Shown: positions 1 to 10,790, numbered from the stretch's first letter. The stretch is 64,000 nt of DNA from Pythium myriotylum (GCA_023091665.1 JALJCQ010000024.1:434001-498000); one strand, 5' to 3'. Notes: generated by a model not told the origin, from the sequence alone. Program-made: numbers and translations.

Positions 1-1093
1 TTCCGGCGGAGCTGGTGTTGATTCGCTGCGAGACTGTCGAGCAGGTCACGGTCGCGATCCGTGACATGACAGTCCGTGGAGCGCCGGCGATTGGCGCGGC
101 CGGCGCGTTTGGTCTTGCGATTGCGGCCAATGCGTTTGCTGCTAGCGGCGGATCCTCAGTAGAAGAATTTCTGAAGGCGATCAAGGACGCCAAGAGCTAC
201 ATCGACGCAGCTCGCCCAACAGCCGTTAACCTCACGTGGGGTACGTACTTCGATACTCCATCGCTCGTGAAGGATACAGACGCTCACGGCAGTGTCGTGA
301 ATTCACCACAGCTACGGAGCGTGTCGTTCGTGAACTTCAGGCTCAAGCAGCAGCAGGCAAGGGCGTCTCAGATCTCATCCCGCACACGCTCGTGACGGCG
401 CAGAACCTGGCGGAAGAGGATGTCGACATCAACCGGCGATTGAGCGAGTTCGGTGCGACGATTGTCAAGCAGGGCGCGAACATTCTCCACCACTGTAACA
501 CAGGAGCGCTGGCGACTGTTGACATCGGCACGGCCATCGGCGTCATCTATGAGAGCCACAAACAGGGCAAGAACATCCATGTTTGGGTAGATGAGACTCG
601 CCCACGGCTTCAAGGGGCCCGCCTCACCGCGTGGGAGCTCATGCGCGAGGGTGTACCGATGCACCTGATCGCGGATAATGCGGCGGGTTATCTCATGCTC
701 TCCGGTAAGGTCGACGTCGTCCTCTTCGGTGCCGACCGTGTGGCAGCCAACGGCGATGTCGTTAACAAGATCGGCACGTACAAGCTTGCTGTTGTCGCGA
801 ATGAGAACAAGGTCCCCGTGTACGCCTGTGTGCCTACAAGCACCATTGACTTGACGTTCAAAGAGGGCATGACCATCCCAATCGAAGAGCGTGAAGCACA
901 AGAAGTCACGTGTGTCGGTAGTGAACGCATTGCACCGCTAGACTGCCCAGTTTTTAACCCGGCTTTCGATGTCACACCGGGCAAGTATCTGACCGGCATC
1001 ATCACGGAGGAAGGCATCTGCTACCCGCCGTTTGAAGTATCACTAGCCAAGGCCAAGGCGGCTGCGGAGAAGCGTGCGAGTGAGAAGAATTAG
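1..1093 (+). CDS. MRI1: Methylthioribose-1-phosphate isomerase, 5' truncated by window, one intron
   Basis: This enzyme converts methylthioribose-1-phosphate to methylthioribulose-1-phosphate in the cytosolic methionine salvage pathway. The reading frame is open from base 3, so the N-terminus lies outside the window. The family block [10 protein letters not shown] appears first. [10 protein letters not shown] carries the catalytic cysteine and [10 protein letters not shown] the catalytic aspartate, both as in bacterial MtnA. An intron at 241-311 (donor GTACGT, acceptor CACAG, 71 nt) joins RPTAVNLTW to ATERVVREL in frame; without it the two halves are in different frames. About 339 residues are visible of the usual 350-370. 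Certain as to family. Confidence 0.93.
241..311 (+). other. Spliceosomal intron of the MRI1 gene
   Basis: 71 nt, begins GTACGT (fits the oomycete donor consensus GTRNGT) and ends ACCACAG. It splits a codon after its first base: g240 plus ct at 312-313 restores Ala. Removing it makes the two conserved parts of the isomerase contiguous. Confidence 0.88.
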
Positions 1094-1591
1094 AGCGTTG
1101 TCCCGTCAAACAGATGCCACTGAACCCGCCAACTTCAGCCATCTATAAGAATCCATGGATTCTGTTACTGACATATCCAGGAGACAGTAATCACACTCGC
1201 GGAGATAGTCCAGAGGCAGAGTAGCGTTGATAAACAACAAAAGAACTTGTCAACACAATGACCCAAAGAAGGCTGATTATCCCCTCTCATCACGGCTTTC
1301 ATGCCCGAACCCACCTTCACAACAGCCAAGCTGACCTCTCCAACATCCGAGCAACTGCAGTCAGACAAACATTTAGTCAGCTCATGTCGCCGTAATTGCG
1401 AGACTCGTCTCCACGTATTCGTATGGACGTTTTGATTGTAATATAAGGAAGGGTTTCTGCATTGACGAATATCTTGTATTAACGACTCAGACCAATTGCT
1501 GAACAATGCAGTGGTCCTTCCTTCCAACATGGCTCTACAGCGCACAAATGCTCTAACTCTCTGCAATCACCGCCCTGATGAGCCTTCATGA
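1094..1591. other. Intergenic, no gene seen
   Basis: 498 bp between the stop codons of two convergent genes (isomerase on plus, amidase on minus). A 133-codon minus-strand frame (1165-1566) has no ATG-supported, domain-like content, and I take it as chance. Confidence 0.6.
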
Positions 1592-3505
1592 CTAGGCTTT
1601 CGGCTGGTTCAACGCCTTCTCGAGAATCGAAAAATATGCATGCGGCTCGCGTTGCTCCGTTACGTAGGCCTCTTCGATTGCATGAGCTACGCGGAGCATG
1701 ATGTCCTCTCGGTAGTGGCTCGCCTGGACCTGAACCGACATAGGGAGCCCGTGCGAGTCGTATCCAACGGGAACAGCGATTGCCGGGTTCCCGACGAAGT
1801 TGGCGTACACAGTGAATCGCATAATTCGGCCGAGAACCTCCGAGGCTAGCTCACCATACGAGAGCGCGTCCTTTGGAATAACTGGTGCTGTAATTGCTGT
1901 GGTTGGACACAAGAAAACGTCCACTCTACTGTACACTCGGTCCTGCAGCTGCCGCAACGCAAATGCGCGTACGCGCTGGGCCGCGAGAAAGTCTGTGGCA
2001 GTGAAGTTCCGAGCGAAACTCAGCAGTATTTGAACCTCTGGAGAGACGAGATTGAACTTGCTGTAGAACGCGTCGAGATGCAGCGCGAGCTCAGTCGCAA
2101 TTGTGAGGCTATGAGCGAAGTGGATGGCCTGCAGGAAGTCAAGCTCAATTTCGACGAGCTCGGCGCCGAGTGCCTCGAGTTTTTGGAGAGCCTCGTAGGT
2201 AGCACTCGACACCTCGGCCGATGCGTGGTCGGTATGAGCTCGGAAAAAGCCAATTTTCAGGCCACGAAGAGAATCAATCTGGTTGAACGATGCAAAGGAC
2301 GGTGCCGGAAGCAAAAGCGAGCGAGGAACACTCTCGTGGCTACCGCTCATCACTGCGTAGGCAACGGCAGCATCCCGAACGCACCCTGTGATTGGACCGA
2401 CGTGCGCCATGGAGGGGCAGTCTGAAGCCACGGGAGGCACGCGGAGGAAGGTTGCTTTGAGCCCCACAACCCCGCACATACCTGCAGGAATTCGGACGGA
2501 CCCACCAGCATCCAGCCCGACAGCAAGTGGAACGATTCCAGAGGATACTGCAACCGCTGATCCGCTAGAGGAACCGCCAGTGTAGTGGTCCAAGTTGTAA
2601 GGATTACGAGGCGTGCCGTAGTTCATGTTGAAGCCCGTCACCCCAGAACCGACTTCGTGCATGTTTGTCTTCCCAAGAATGATAGCTCCTTGCTCTCGTA
2701 GACGAGCAACTGGGAGAGAGTCCTCCAATGCGACGCCGACGTCATTGCCCAAGAACGACGTCCCAGCGAAGAGTTTGAATCCCTTAATGTCGATTTCGTC
2801 CTTCACCGCAACAGGGACGCCGTCAAGCACGCCAAGCGGTTGGCCGCGCGCATATCTTTCGGCAGACGCCTGCGCCTGTGACAAGATCTCATCATCGTGC
2901 ATCTCCACGAAGATTCGAAGCGGCTTCTCCCCTCGTTCGGACTCGTCTACTGCCAGCAACACGGCACGCACGACTTGCAGCGGAGAGAGCTGGCCACTTG
3001 CATAGCGAGACGTGTAGTCGCTGATGGTCCAGTGGCGAAACCCACTCGCCAGTGGCTGCGACTTGCTTTTCGCGAACTCAACGAGCTGCTCTTGGCTGAT
3101 GGCGTCCGATGGCACAGCAGTTGGGGGTGGGTCAACGAACGGATAGTAGAGTGGCTGGTCCGGAATGAACGCGGCAACACGTCTCACTTCGACCATCTTG
3201 TTGTTGTTGTAGAGGTGGCGACAGACCAAGCGACCCACAACAGGCGTTCGAGTGAGGAGACCAAGGATACGAAGCGCCATACCAGCGAGTCGCGGTGCCT
3301 TGAGCTCCACGAGATCGTAGCCGCTCGGCATGGCCTCCTGGTCGCGCTTGACTCGGTCATACGAAGGGAGGCGAGGGTTGTCGGCCATATAGAGCAGTCC
3401 CGAGAAGACGACGGCGACGCCGACGCCGACGAGCACAGCAGCGAGGATCATTGTCGCGTCGGGGAGGTGAACCCACAATGATCCAGAGAAGGAAGAAGGA
3501 TCCAT
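1592..3505 (-). CDS. Membrane-anchored amidase-signature hydrolase (FAAH/GatA superfamily)
   Basis: 637 residues from the ATG at 3505; an upstream in-frame GTG at 3520 is not a plausible eukaryotic start. One hydrophobic segment lies at about residues 18-39, so the enzyme is probably membrane-bound with the catalytic domain following from about residue 155. The amidase Ser-cisSer-Lys triad is visible: Lys235 in VAVKDEID, Ser312 in TGGSSSGS and nucleophile Ser336 in DAGGSVRIP. The Ser-Ser spacing of 24 equals that of fatty acid amide hydrolase. It most likely cleaves fatty-acid or other amides. The N-terminal helix argues against the mitochondrial GatA of the Glu-tRNA amidotransferase. Its 5' end is 63 bp from the 3' end of the reductase gene, on the same strand. 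Confidence 0.88.
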   Translation of the reverse strand: MDPSSFSGSLWVHLPDATMILAAVLVGVGVAVVFSGLLYMADNPRLPSYDRVKRDQEAMPSGYDLVELKAPRLAGMALRILGLLTRTPVVGRLVCRHLYNNNKMVEVRRVAAFIPDQPLYYPFVDPPPTAVPSDAISQEQLVEFAKSKSQPLASGFRHWTISDYTSRYASGQLSPLQVVRAVLLAVDESERGEKPLRIFVEMHDDEILSQAQASAERYARGQPLGVLDGVPVAVKDEIDIKGFKLFAGTSFLGNDVGVALEDSLPVARLREQGAIILGKTNMHEVGSGVTGFNMNYGTPRNPYNLDHYTGGSSSGSAVAVSSGIVPLAVGLDAGGSVRIPAGMCGVVGLKATFLRVPPVASDCPSMAHVGPITGCVRDAAVAYAVMSGSHESVPRSLLLPAPSFASFNQIDSLRGLKIGFFRAHTDHASAEVSSATYEALQKLEALGAELVEIELDFLQAIHFAHSLTIATELALHLDAFYSKFNLVSPEVQILLSFARNFTATDFLAAQRVRAFALRQLQDRVYSRVDVFLCPTTAITAPVIPKDALSYGELASEVLGRIMRFTVYANFVGNPAIAVPVGYDSHGLPMSVQVQASHYREDIMLRVAHAIEEAYVTEQREPHAYFSILEKALNQPKA

Positions 3506-3568
3506 GAGAAAGGCTTCCACGAAAACTCAGCATTGAAAAACCTAAGCCAACCTAGCTGAGACTCTCTC

Positions 3569-4615
3569 TCACGTGTACTTGAGCTCGCGGAGCGTGTAGA
3601 ACTGGTCGCGCGTGGCCGGGCGGTACTGGAAGGGCATGGCTTCTTCAATACGCTGCTTGATCTCGGGAGTGATCTTGTCGACGATCGGGAACGCCTTCAG
3701 GTTCTCGTCCAGCTGCTCGAGGGTCTTGGCACCGAGAAGCACGGTCGACACGTTCTCGTTGGCAGCGACCCAGGCAAGTGCGAGCTGCGCAAGCGAGCAG
3801 CCGAGCTCCGCGGCGATTGGACGGAGCTTCTCGGTGTTGGCGATCGCACCGTTGAGATCCTCAAATCGGTTCTTGTAAAAGTCGTTAGCGAGTCGTGTGC
3901 CTTCGGGGAAACCGTTCGCGTACTTGCCGGCGAGCAAACCAAACGCCAACGGCGACCATGTGGTCAGGCCCAGCTTGTACGTTTTGTAGAGTGACAAAAA
4001 GTCGACTTCGACTCTCGTGCGGTTGATCAAGTTGTACTGAGGCTGCTCGACGATGGGGCGTACGAGACCAAGGCGATCGGCGATCTGGCAGGCCTCGAGG
4101 ATGTCCGGTTCGTGCCACTCACTGGTGCCCCAGTAGAAAGCCCATCCCTGGCTGATCACAGAGTTCATGGCGCGCACAACCTCCTCAATCGGCGTGCTCT
4201 TTTCTGGGCGGTGACAGAAAATCACGTCGACGTAGTCGATGTCCATGCGCTTTAGCGAGGCCTTGGTGCCCTCGACAATGTGCTTGCGACTGAGACCTTT
4301 GGCGTTCGGGCCTTCTTTTGTGCCGAAGAACATCTTGGTCGAGATCACGAGGTCTTCTCGCGTCCATAGTTTCTCCTGGATCCCTCGCTTGAGAGCAATT
4401 CCGACCACGCGTTCAGAGCCGCCGTTGCCGTACACCTCGGCAGTGTCGAAAAAGTTGACGCCGTGCTTGTACGCATGGGCCATGACCTCATAAGCCTTGT
4501 CGGCCTCAGCATCGGTCTGCACCATGCAACCAAAGCCGAAGACCGACACCAGCAGCCCCGAGTCGCCTAGGAAGCGGTACTTCATGCCGTGGTCTCCGTT
4601 CGCGGGTGCCGACAT
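3569..4615 (-). CDS. Aldo-keto reductase, potassium-channel beta-subunit-like
   Basis: 348 residues from the ATG at 4615. The AKR catalytic tetrad is complete: Asp57 and Tyr62 in FFDTAEVYGNGGSE, Lys94 in VISTKMFFG, His135 in DVIFCHRPE. The N-terminal YRFLGDSGLLVSVFGFGCM and the overall length resemble the Kv-beta/YghZ branch (AKR6), NADPH-dependent TIM-barrel oxidoreductases. No channel partner can be inferred, since many oomycete members are simply soluble reductases. The frame is intact. Confidence 0.92.
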   Translation of the reverse strand: MSAPANGDHGMKYRFLGDSGLLVSVFGFGCMVQTDAEADKAYEVMAHAYKHGVNFFDTAEVYGNGGSERVVGIALKRGIQEKLWTREDLVISTKMFFGTKEGPNAKGLSRKHIVEGTKASLKRMDIDYVDVIFCHRPEKSTPIEEVVRAMNSVISQGWAFYWGTSEWHEPDILEACQIADRLGLVRPIVEQPQYNLINRTRVEVDFLSLYKTYKLGLTTWSPLAFGLLAGKYANGFPEGTRLANDFYKNRFEDLNGAIANTEKLRPIAAELGCSLAQLALAWVAANENVSTVLLGAKTLEQLDENLKAFPIVDKITPEIKQRIEEAMPFQYRPATRDQFYTLRELKYT

Positions 4616-5158
4616 CGTTTCTGCTTGGCGAAATCACAAATGACGGAGCCTCCAAGCATCCAACGACCCGCGTGAACTCTGTCGGCCTCAGTTTCGGTGA
4701 TGACGCCGAACCTTCATTCCTGCCGAGATATATGGACGGAGTGAAGGTGGGTTGACGTCAATGACTGGGGATGTTTGGAAATGGAGACTCCCCTCCGTCA
4801 ATTACTGTGTACCTGGTACAGAGTGACCACTGCAGTCTTCAAGAAAAGACCCTGTTGCAACTGTTTTGGATCAAAACATTGTGCTACCAGAACCCTACGC
4901 AGTTCTCTGGATTGCCTTATACTTTCTAAGCATAGGAAGAATTTTCTTTCACGTCCATTGATTGAATGGTAAGCTGCTCTGTTTGAGATGGCATGGTTCC
5001 GCTTACCTCGGGCACTTAATTTATTCGATGTTTCCGATCGAGCAAGGGAGCTAGTACGAATGGACAGCTTTTTGTCGCACCCCGCGAAGGACACCGGACT
5101 ACCCAAACTGCCGTCACCAAACCGCACAGAAGGCCGCTCGCCAGGTGAATCTTCAAAC
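4616..5158. other. Intergenic, no gene seen
   Basis: 543 bp upstream of the aldo-keto reductase and downstream of the first array hydrolase, both on minus. It must hold the reductase promoter. The short frames on both strands show no domain-like content. Confidence 0.55.
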
Positions 5159-6448
5159 TTACAAGCTGCGAACAAACTGGCGCACTGCGAAGTCTGCAAT
5201 GTGCTCTAGTCCACGGTCGGCATCTGGCAACAGAGCTCCTGAGAAGACGGTGAACGCATGAGGCATGTGCGTGAACACATCCAACTCCCACGAGGGCCCG
5301 AGTCCATCTGCTTGGGCTTTCTCGTAGAGTTTGATGGATCCACCATAGATTGTGTCGGCGGTGCCGACTTGGATGAGTGCAGGAGGGAGTCCACTAAGAT
5401 CGCAATACACAGGAGCTGCATCCTTCCACGTCTTTCGGTCTTGAGGAGTTGGATGAAAAGCTTTCACCATCGCATAGCCGAGCTCAATCTTGAACATGCA
5501 GTTGGAATCATCGACGTTGTCGTCCACAGCCAGATCGACAAATGGGCACGAGAGCATCGCGCCACCTGGCATCTTGGATCCCTTGGCCTTGAGCCGTAAA
5601 AGCGTGGAAACGCACAGACCACCGCCAGCACTATCGCCCATGAGTACGATGCGACTGGGATCCAAATTTTCCGTCTTCACGACGTATTCAAAGGCGGCGA
5701 GAGCATCCTCTTGCGGGGCAGGAAACTTGTGGTCAGGACTCTTGCGGTAGTTAGCGAGGAAACACTCGATTGAAACGTTTTTTAGCCCGGGATGCTTCTC
5801 GCGGATAATCTTGAGTGCCGCTGACCGCACGCGGTTGCCGAGACCAACAAAGAAGTGCGGTGAGAACAGAACGAATCCACCTCCGTGGTAATACACCACA
5901 ACAAAGCGTAGCCTCTCAGAACAGTCGGACGAAGCCTCGTTGGAAAGATCCCGGTCGCGGATCCAGACATGCTCCGTGCCATTGAACGCGACGGTCTCCA
6001 TCCTGGTTCCATATGCCTTGCACAAACCTGGACCTACACGCTTGCCAACCCACTCGACTTGGTGATTGAAGTACCTCGCGTTGGCGGATCGGACGATGTT
6101 CTCTGCGGCGAAGCCTCCACGTAACGCTCGCATCGCAGCGCGCACGAGTTCAAACTTGAGTGTCCATTCAGGAAACGTGGGTCGAAACCCTCGCAGGACG
6201 AACGCGATCGCGTCTTGCAACAGCGCGACGTTTAGCGTCGCTACCACGCGGGGAAGCTGCCAGATGTCGCGCGATGACGGCGCGAACAAGATCCACGAGA
6301 TCGCCGTCCATAGCTCGACGACGACGACGACAATCGCGCAGGCGGTCGGGGAAAAGCCGAGCGATTGCGCGGCGGCTACAGAGAAGAAGGCGACGGTCGC
6401 AAGGAATGCGCCGACGCCAGGGCCCGCGAGGTGCTGGACGGCGCTCAT
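5159..6448 (-). CDS. Membrane-anchored HSL-type alpha/beta hydrolase, array copy 1
   Basis: 429 residues, ATG at 6448. First of fourteen paralogs in the window. Their shared plan is two N-terminal hydrophobic segments, a family block ending in RG-x-(K/R)P-x-F-x-EWTL, then an alpha/beta-hydrolase_3 (hormone-sensitive lipase, AADAC-like) catalytic domain. Here HGGG is at 188-191 (oxyanion hole), GDSAGGG with nucleophile Ser273, acid Asp365 and base His397 in MPHAF. This family hydrolyses carboxylic esters of lipids or small acyl compounds; the substrate is unknown. This copy and copy 2 (9504) form a subclade with a longer hydrophobic N-terminus and IWQLP in place of YPWQLPG. Confidence 0.9.
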   Translation of the reverse strand: MSAVQHLAGPGVGAFLATVAFFSVAAAQSLGFSPTACAIVVVVVELWTAISWILFAPSSRDIWQLPRVVATLNVALLQDAIAFVLRGFRPTFPEWTLKFELVRAAMRALRGGFAAENIVRSANARYFNHQVEWVGKRVGPGLCKAYGTRMETVAFNGTEHVWIRDRDLSNEASSDCSERLRFVVVYYHGGGFVLFSPHFFVGLGNRVRSAALKIIREKHPGLKNVSIECFLANYRKSPDHKFPAPQEDALAAFEYVVKTENLDPSRIVLMGDSAGGGLCVSTLLRLKAKGSKMPGGAMLSCPFVDLAVDDNVDDSNCMFKIELGYAMVKAFHPTPQDRKTWKDAAPVYCDLSGLPPALIQVGTADTIYGGSIKLYEKAQADGLGPSWELDVFTHMPHAFTVFSGALLPDADRGLEHIADFAVRQFVRSL

Positions 6449-6910
6449 GAGCAGCTCGGCGTGTTGAGTGGCGGATGGGAAAGGCGGTCAGTGTGGGTGG
6501 GCGCGTAAACAAGGCGGCGTTGCTGGAATTATTATTCACAGTGGTACTCGACCACTGATCCGTAATTTACATTAATAGACATCGTTTGCTGATAAAGTGC
6601 TCTATTCTAGTGGAAATTGGTCCTTTAATCACCATATTGGCCATTAGTCACTCGTGAAGAGCTCCTCGGTCGTGGAGTCGTCGACATGTTCTCGGAGTGG
6701 TTTGATGACAGCGCCCTGGACGAAGAATCCTGAGCCTGGCTCGCGGGCGTGGACAGTGCAGATGTCTCTCTCTTCTGCCGGCAAATCACGCGTCTGCTGG
6801 TGCCGCAGACATCTGTAAAGGGAGGGCGGGTCCGAGTCAGCGCCAGTGTACTCAGCACTCGCACTATTAGTCCCCCGCTTTCGCTGCTCACCATTCCCCG
6901 CGCGATCGGC
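6449..6910. other. Divergent intergenic promoter region
   Basis: 462 bp between hydrolase copy 1 (minus) and the membrane protein (plus). Both must be driven from here. No reading frame of note. The frame of the membrane protein stays open up to 6749 but offers only a GTG there. Confidence 0.5.
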
Positions 6911-9448
6911 ATGGTCGTCAAGCAGCAGTTCGCGTCGATGGGTGAGTCGCTTACCAAGCAGCAGCTCATGTCGATGCGAGACTCGCTCGCGATGCTCGAG
7001 AGCACGACGCGCTTCCACTCGCCGGTCGTGCTCGCGGAAGAGCTCAAGTTCCGCAAGGCGACATCCGCGACGCCGTTGCGCCTCGACGTCAAGCTCCGCT
7101 TTGGCCGGCTACTGATCATGACGGGCTTAGTGGTCGTCGCCATCCTCGTACTCGTGATCACTTTCAACCAGGGCGTCGAGCTGCGCCGCTTCCCTGTCGG
7201 CAGCAAGACCGAGGCTGAGAAGACCGAAATCCTGGACGACTATAACTCGTACTCGGGAACGATCGCCTCGATGGTTGGGCGGCCGCTCGAGATCTTCGCC
7301 GCGCTACTCGTGCAGGTCATCATCGTGCGCTGTGCCGCGCCATCCATGCTCCGGCCAGAGAACAGCACGCGTGCGTGGATCGCGACGCTCGCGATGAGTG
7401 CTCTCACTGGATACCTCCTCAACAACGGACTGAATGCGCTCAATGTCCAGTTTCGATCGCTCGAGATCCACCCTGTAATCGCCGCGTCGGACGTAACGAC
7501 TGGTAACAGCATTGACGTCGCGCCAATCTCCACCAAATCGGCTCAAACGTTTACAATCTCCGAGAACGTCTCCAAAAACAACCTCACCAACACAGTACTA
7601 AGGAACCTGGTTTTCCCTCCAAGAAAGAAAGCACCACTCAACTGCCCATGGCCAACCGACTCCCGAACGGCTACTTTCGTGCCTGACGATATGCTCCAGT
7701 ACGGCATGCCACAGCGAGACTGGTATGCGAGGTTCCTATCCGAGGCTCTTGAGTCACAGCGTCTCCGTGTGGAAGTGAATGTGACCAGCAACGCAATGGT
7801 TCAGCGAGGTGACAGTGAAAATCTACCGATGCAGGCATCGCGCGCTGCCAACCTTGTGATGAACGGGCTCTTTCTTGCTGGCACCTTTCTTCCCATCGTG
7901 AGCGATGCGTCATATCTCGGCCCAAGGAACCCGAACGCTCGCATTGTCAACGGTGTCCTCGGGTCTGCTGCACTTATGGCTGGGATACTGCCCAACGACA
8001 CGAAAGCCAGTGAGAATGCACAGCGCGACTGGGTGCTGCGTGAGGGTCCAAAGCTATTTGCCGCCCATATCCGTTTCAAGGACAATTCGACTCTCGTTGG
8101 TCTCAAGGTGGATTTCACCCGCACACAGATAACACCTTCGATTTCGTTCGAAGCTGTGACATTCGAAGCGGAGCTCGGCCCCGTCAAGACTTCCTTAACG
8201 GTAAACAAGACGAGTCAGTGCGGACCATGGCCGGCGCTATGCCAGTTTGCTAAACCCGCAACTTTCGCAGATATCAATGGCCTCTACGAGCCCCCGATGC
8301 AGATCCAGGCGTTTGCCACTTGCCTCGATGCCAGTGGGTCTGAATCCCTCAAGGCGCAAGTTTTCGTACCGGAAAACAGGGCGAAGCCACCTACGAATAT
8401 CGTAGTGGACTGTAGCTCAACGTCAAACTCGTCCATGCTCGTAGTGAGTGTGGGCCGGCGGCTCGTTGCTGATTCCATCGAAGAGCAAGGTGACAAAGTG
8501 GTCGTCACAAAACTTCGGAAGATCTACTCATTCACGGTTGGTCGTTTGGGCTGGGAACTAGAGGATTTATCGAAGCAGTTTAACGCAACCTGCAAAGTAG
8601 AGGAAGGGTGCATGGGACTTCGACTCAACCTGTCCAACATAGCTATTGACATGTCGAACCAAGATCGGCTGACGAAGAACGAACAGCTCATTGTTGGAGG
8701 AGATTCCTTGCCGTTGCGGTATGTCTTTGCTCCAACCTACGACTACTATTCCTCCTCCTACAACCCTATGCAGCAGCGATCAACCACCCTCGTCCAAGTG
8801 TGTGAGCCCCCTGCCCCTCGCCAGAACGATGCCCAGTACGATGTATTCGCTGGGGATCTCCTCCTTCCTCACAATATTCGCGACATCAGATGGAAGACTA
8901 ATTCGTTGTGGACGAGCTGCCCCGCGCAAATCGAGGATCGTCTCCAGCTTGTCATCAAAAGCCACATGTACATTGAAGAGAGCCTGCAACCAGCGTATAC
9001 TGCTGCAACGTTTTTTCTTCTTCAGTACGGAGTCGTGCGGAAGCGAGTCATGCAGAACAGTCGAGCGACGACGCTGAACTTCGATGGTAATCTACAAGAT
9101 ATCGCTGTGTGGATCTCGGTGCCCAAGCTCAACGCGTGGCTGACGCTTGCCGGTTGCGGTCTGCTCGTTGGTTGCTTGCTAACTGCAATCTTCTGGGCGC
9201 CGTTGCTGCAGAAACTAGGTAAGGAAGATCCACTCGACGAGATCACGGCCGCTCACGTCATCGCGCGTGTGATGTTGGATGAAGGCCGATTCCCACCGAT
9301 CTTCCTGAAGCGGTACGTCAAGGTGGGCAACGAGCCCACGGACGTCCGCGACGAACCAGAGCCATTCCAGATCGAGACTATGACGCTATCACGCCAACCT
9401 CGTCAGTCGCAAGCGAATGGTGGGGCTGGTTTGATCCAAGTTATTTAA
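6911..9448 (+). CDS. Large multi-pass membrane protein of unknown function
   Basis: 845 residues from the ATG at 6911; the frame is open further upstream but lacks an ATG. Hydrophobic segments lie at about 67-85, 127-143, 156-176 and 743-765. Between the third and fourth lies a domain of about 560 residues with many N-glycosylation sequons and scattered cysteines, probably extracytoplasmic. A short tail follows. This layout (helices near the N-terminus, big loop, last helix near the C-terminus) recurs in uncharacterised oomycete membrane proteins. I recognise no named domain. It interrupts the hydrolase array and is unrelated to it in sequence. Confidence 0.8.
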   Translation: MVVKQQFASMGESLTKQQLMSMRDSLAMLESTTRFHSPVVLAEELKFRKATSATPLRLDVKLRFGRLLIMTGLVVVAILVLVITFNQGVELRRFPVGSKTEAEKTEILDDYNSYSGTIASMVGRPLEIFAALLVQVIIVRCAAPSMLRPENSTRAWIATLAMSALTGYLLNNGLNALNVQFRSLEIHPVIAASDVTTGNSIDVAPISTKSAQTFTISENVSKNNLTNTVLRNLVFPPRKKAPLNCPWPTDSRTATFVPDDMLQYGMPQRDWYARFLSEALESQRLRVEVNVTSNAMVQRGDSENLPMQASRAANLVMNGLFLAGTFLPIVSDASYLGPRNPNARIVNGVLGSAALMAGILPNDTKASENAQRDWVLREGPKLFAAHIRFKDNSTLVGLKVDFTRTQITPSISFEAVTFEAELGPVKTSLTVNKTSQCGPWPALCQFAKPATFADINGLYEPPMQIQAFATCLDASGSESLKAQVFVPENRAKPPTNIVVDCSSTSNSSMLVVSVGRRLVADSIEEQGDKVVVTKLRKIYSFTVGRLGWELEDLSKQFNATCKVEEGCMGLRLNLSNIAIDMSNQDRLTKNEQLIVGGDSLPLRYVFAPTYDYYSSSYNPMQQRSTTLVQVCEPPAPRQNDAQYDVFAGDLLLPHNIRDIRWKTNSLWTSCPAQIEDRLQLVIKSHMYIEESLQPAYTAATFFLLQYGVVRKRVMQNSRATTLNFDGNLQDIAVWISVPKLNAWLTLAGCGLLVGCLLTAIFWAPLLQKLGKEDPLDEITAAHVIARVMLDEGRFPPIFLKRYVKVGNEPTDVRDEPEPFQIETMTLSRQPRQSQANGGAGLIQVI

Positions 9449-9503
9449 GCAGGTGTAGACAGTTGTATTGGAATACAATGGAATGTTCCAAGATGAAAAT
9501 CAC

Positions 9504-10790
9504 TCAGGGATACAGAACACGTGCGATCTGACGCACTGCGAAGTGAGCGATGTGCTCAATGCCCGTTGTCACGTCAGGCAAAAGTCTATCTGGGAGGCAA
9601 GTGAACGCGTGAGGCATGTGCGGAAAGACATCCAGCTCCCATGTCTCCCCGAGTCCGTCGGCCTGGGCCTTGTCATACAACTTGACAGCGCTCAAGTATA
9701 TCGTATCCACTGATCCAATCTGGATCAACACAGGTGGAAGACCACTCAGATCATGATACACAGGCGCTGCGTCTCCCCAAGTTGACCGGTCACTTCGAGT
9801 CGGTAGAAATGCGTCCATCATTGCCTGACCAAGAGCCAACGCTAAGACACAGTTCGAGTCATCGGCAACTTTTTCGACATCGAAGTCCACAAATGGGCAG
9901 GAGAGGATGGCCCCAGCTGGCAATGCTGAGCCTTTAGCCTTGAGTCGAAGCATCGTGGTGAGGCAAAGGCCACCGCCGGCACTATCCCCCATGAGGATGA
10001 TACGGCTGGGGTCCAGGTTCTCAGACACGACAATGTGCTCGAATGCAAGCACGGCATCTTCTTGTGGGATTGGGTAGATGTGCTCAGGGCTTTTGCGGTA
10101 GTTAGCGAGAAAGCACTCGATAGATATGTTTGTAAGCGACGGATGCTGCTCGTGAAGGATCTTCATCGTGGCGGAGCGGACGCGGTTCCCAAGTTCAACA
10201 AAGTAATGTGGCGAAAAGAGCACAAAGCCGCCACCATGGTAGTAAAGCACGACGAACCGTTCCTTCGTCGAGGAATCACAGCCTTCTACAGCTTCTTCTC
10301 GGATCCACACATGCTCCAAGCCGTTGAACTCCACAATGTCCATACGCGTCCCGTGCTTCTTGCAAGACTTGGGTCCACTTCGCTTCCCGATCCGTTCGAT
10401 TTGGTGGCGAAAGTAGCGTGCATTTCGTGCCTGCACGATGTTCCTGGCGTTGGAGCCTCCACGAAGAGCCCTCGCCGCAGCTTTCGCGAGCTCGAATTTG
10501 AATGTCCACTCTGGGAACTTGGTCTTACAACCACGAAACAGGTACGCACCGGTCGCTCCGACGAGAGCACCAATGACTGACAAGATGAGGAATGGGAGCT
10601 GCCAAATGTTACGAGGGTACGATGCGAGAGCCCACCACACCAACAAGGTAAGTAGCTCTATCGTGACCACAACGCAGACGATTGGGATGGTGGAACCACC
10701 AGCGAGCCAGGTGGCCACACCAGCCAGACCGCCGACCAATGCGAAGTAGAAGACGGCACCGTCGGCGTACCAAACTTCGTTCGTGCTCAT
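9504..10790 (-). CDS. Membrane-anchored HSL-type alpha/beta hydrolase, array copy 2
   Basis: 428 residues from the ATG at 10790; the longer open frame to 10865 begins with GTG only. HGGG at 185-188, Ser270, Asp362 and His394 are all present. It is closest to copy 1: they share FVLFSPH after HGGG, ECFLANYRKSP and a TIY block after the acid residue. The N-terminus is strongly hydrophobic (about 12-35 and 36-55). The gene ends 55 bp after the membrane-protein stop on the opposite strand. Confidence 0.9.
   Translation of the reverse strand: MSTNEVWYADGAVFYFALVGGLAGVATWLAGGSTIPIVCVVVTIELLTLLVWWALASYPRNIWQLPFLILSVIGALVGATGAYLFRGCKTKFPEWTFKFELAKAAARALRGGSNARNIVQARNARYFRHQIERIGKRSGPKSCKKHGTRMDIVEFNGLEHVWIREEAVEGCDSSTKERFVVLYYHGGGFVLFSPHYFVELGNRVRSATMKILHEQHPSLTNISIECFLANYRKSPEHIYPIPQEDAVLAFEHIVVSENLDPSRIILMGDSAGGGLCLTTMLRLKAKGSALPAGAILSCPFVDFDVEKVADDSNCVLALALGQAMMDAFLPTRSDRSTWGDAAPVYHDLSGLPPVLIQIGSVDTIYLSAVKLYDKAQADGLGETWELDVFPHMPHAFTCLPDRLLPDVTTGIEHIAHFAVRQIARVLYP

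Noticed and set aside
368..901. 177-codon minus-strand frame inside the isomerase gene
   Set aside because: Antisense shadow of a well-supported, conserved coding region.
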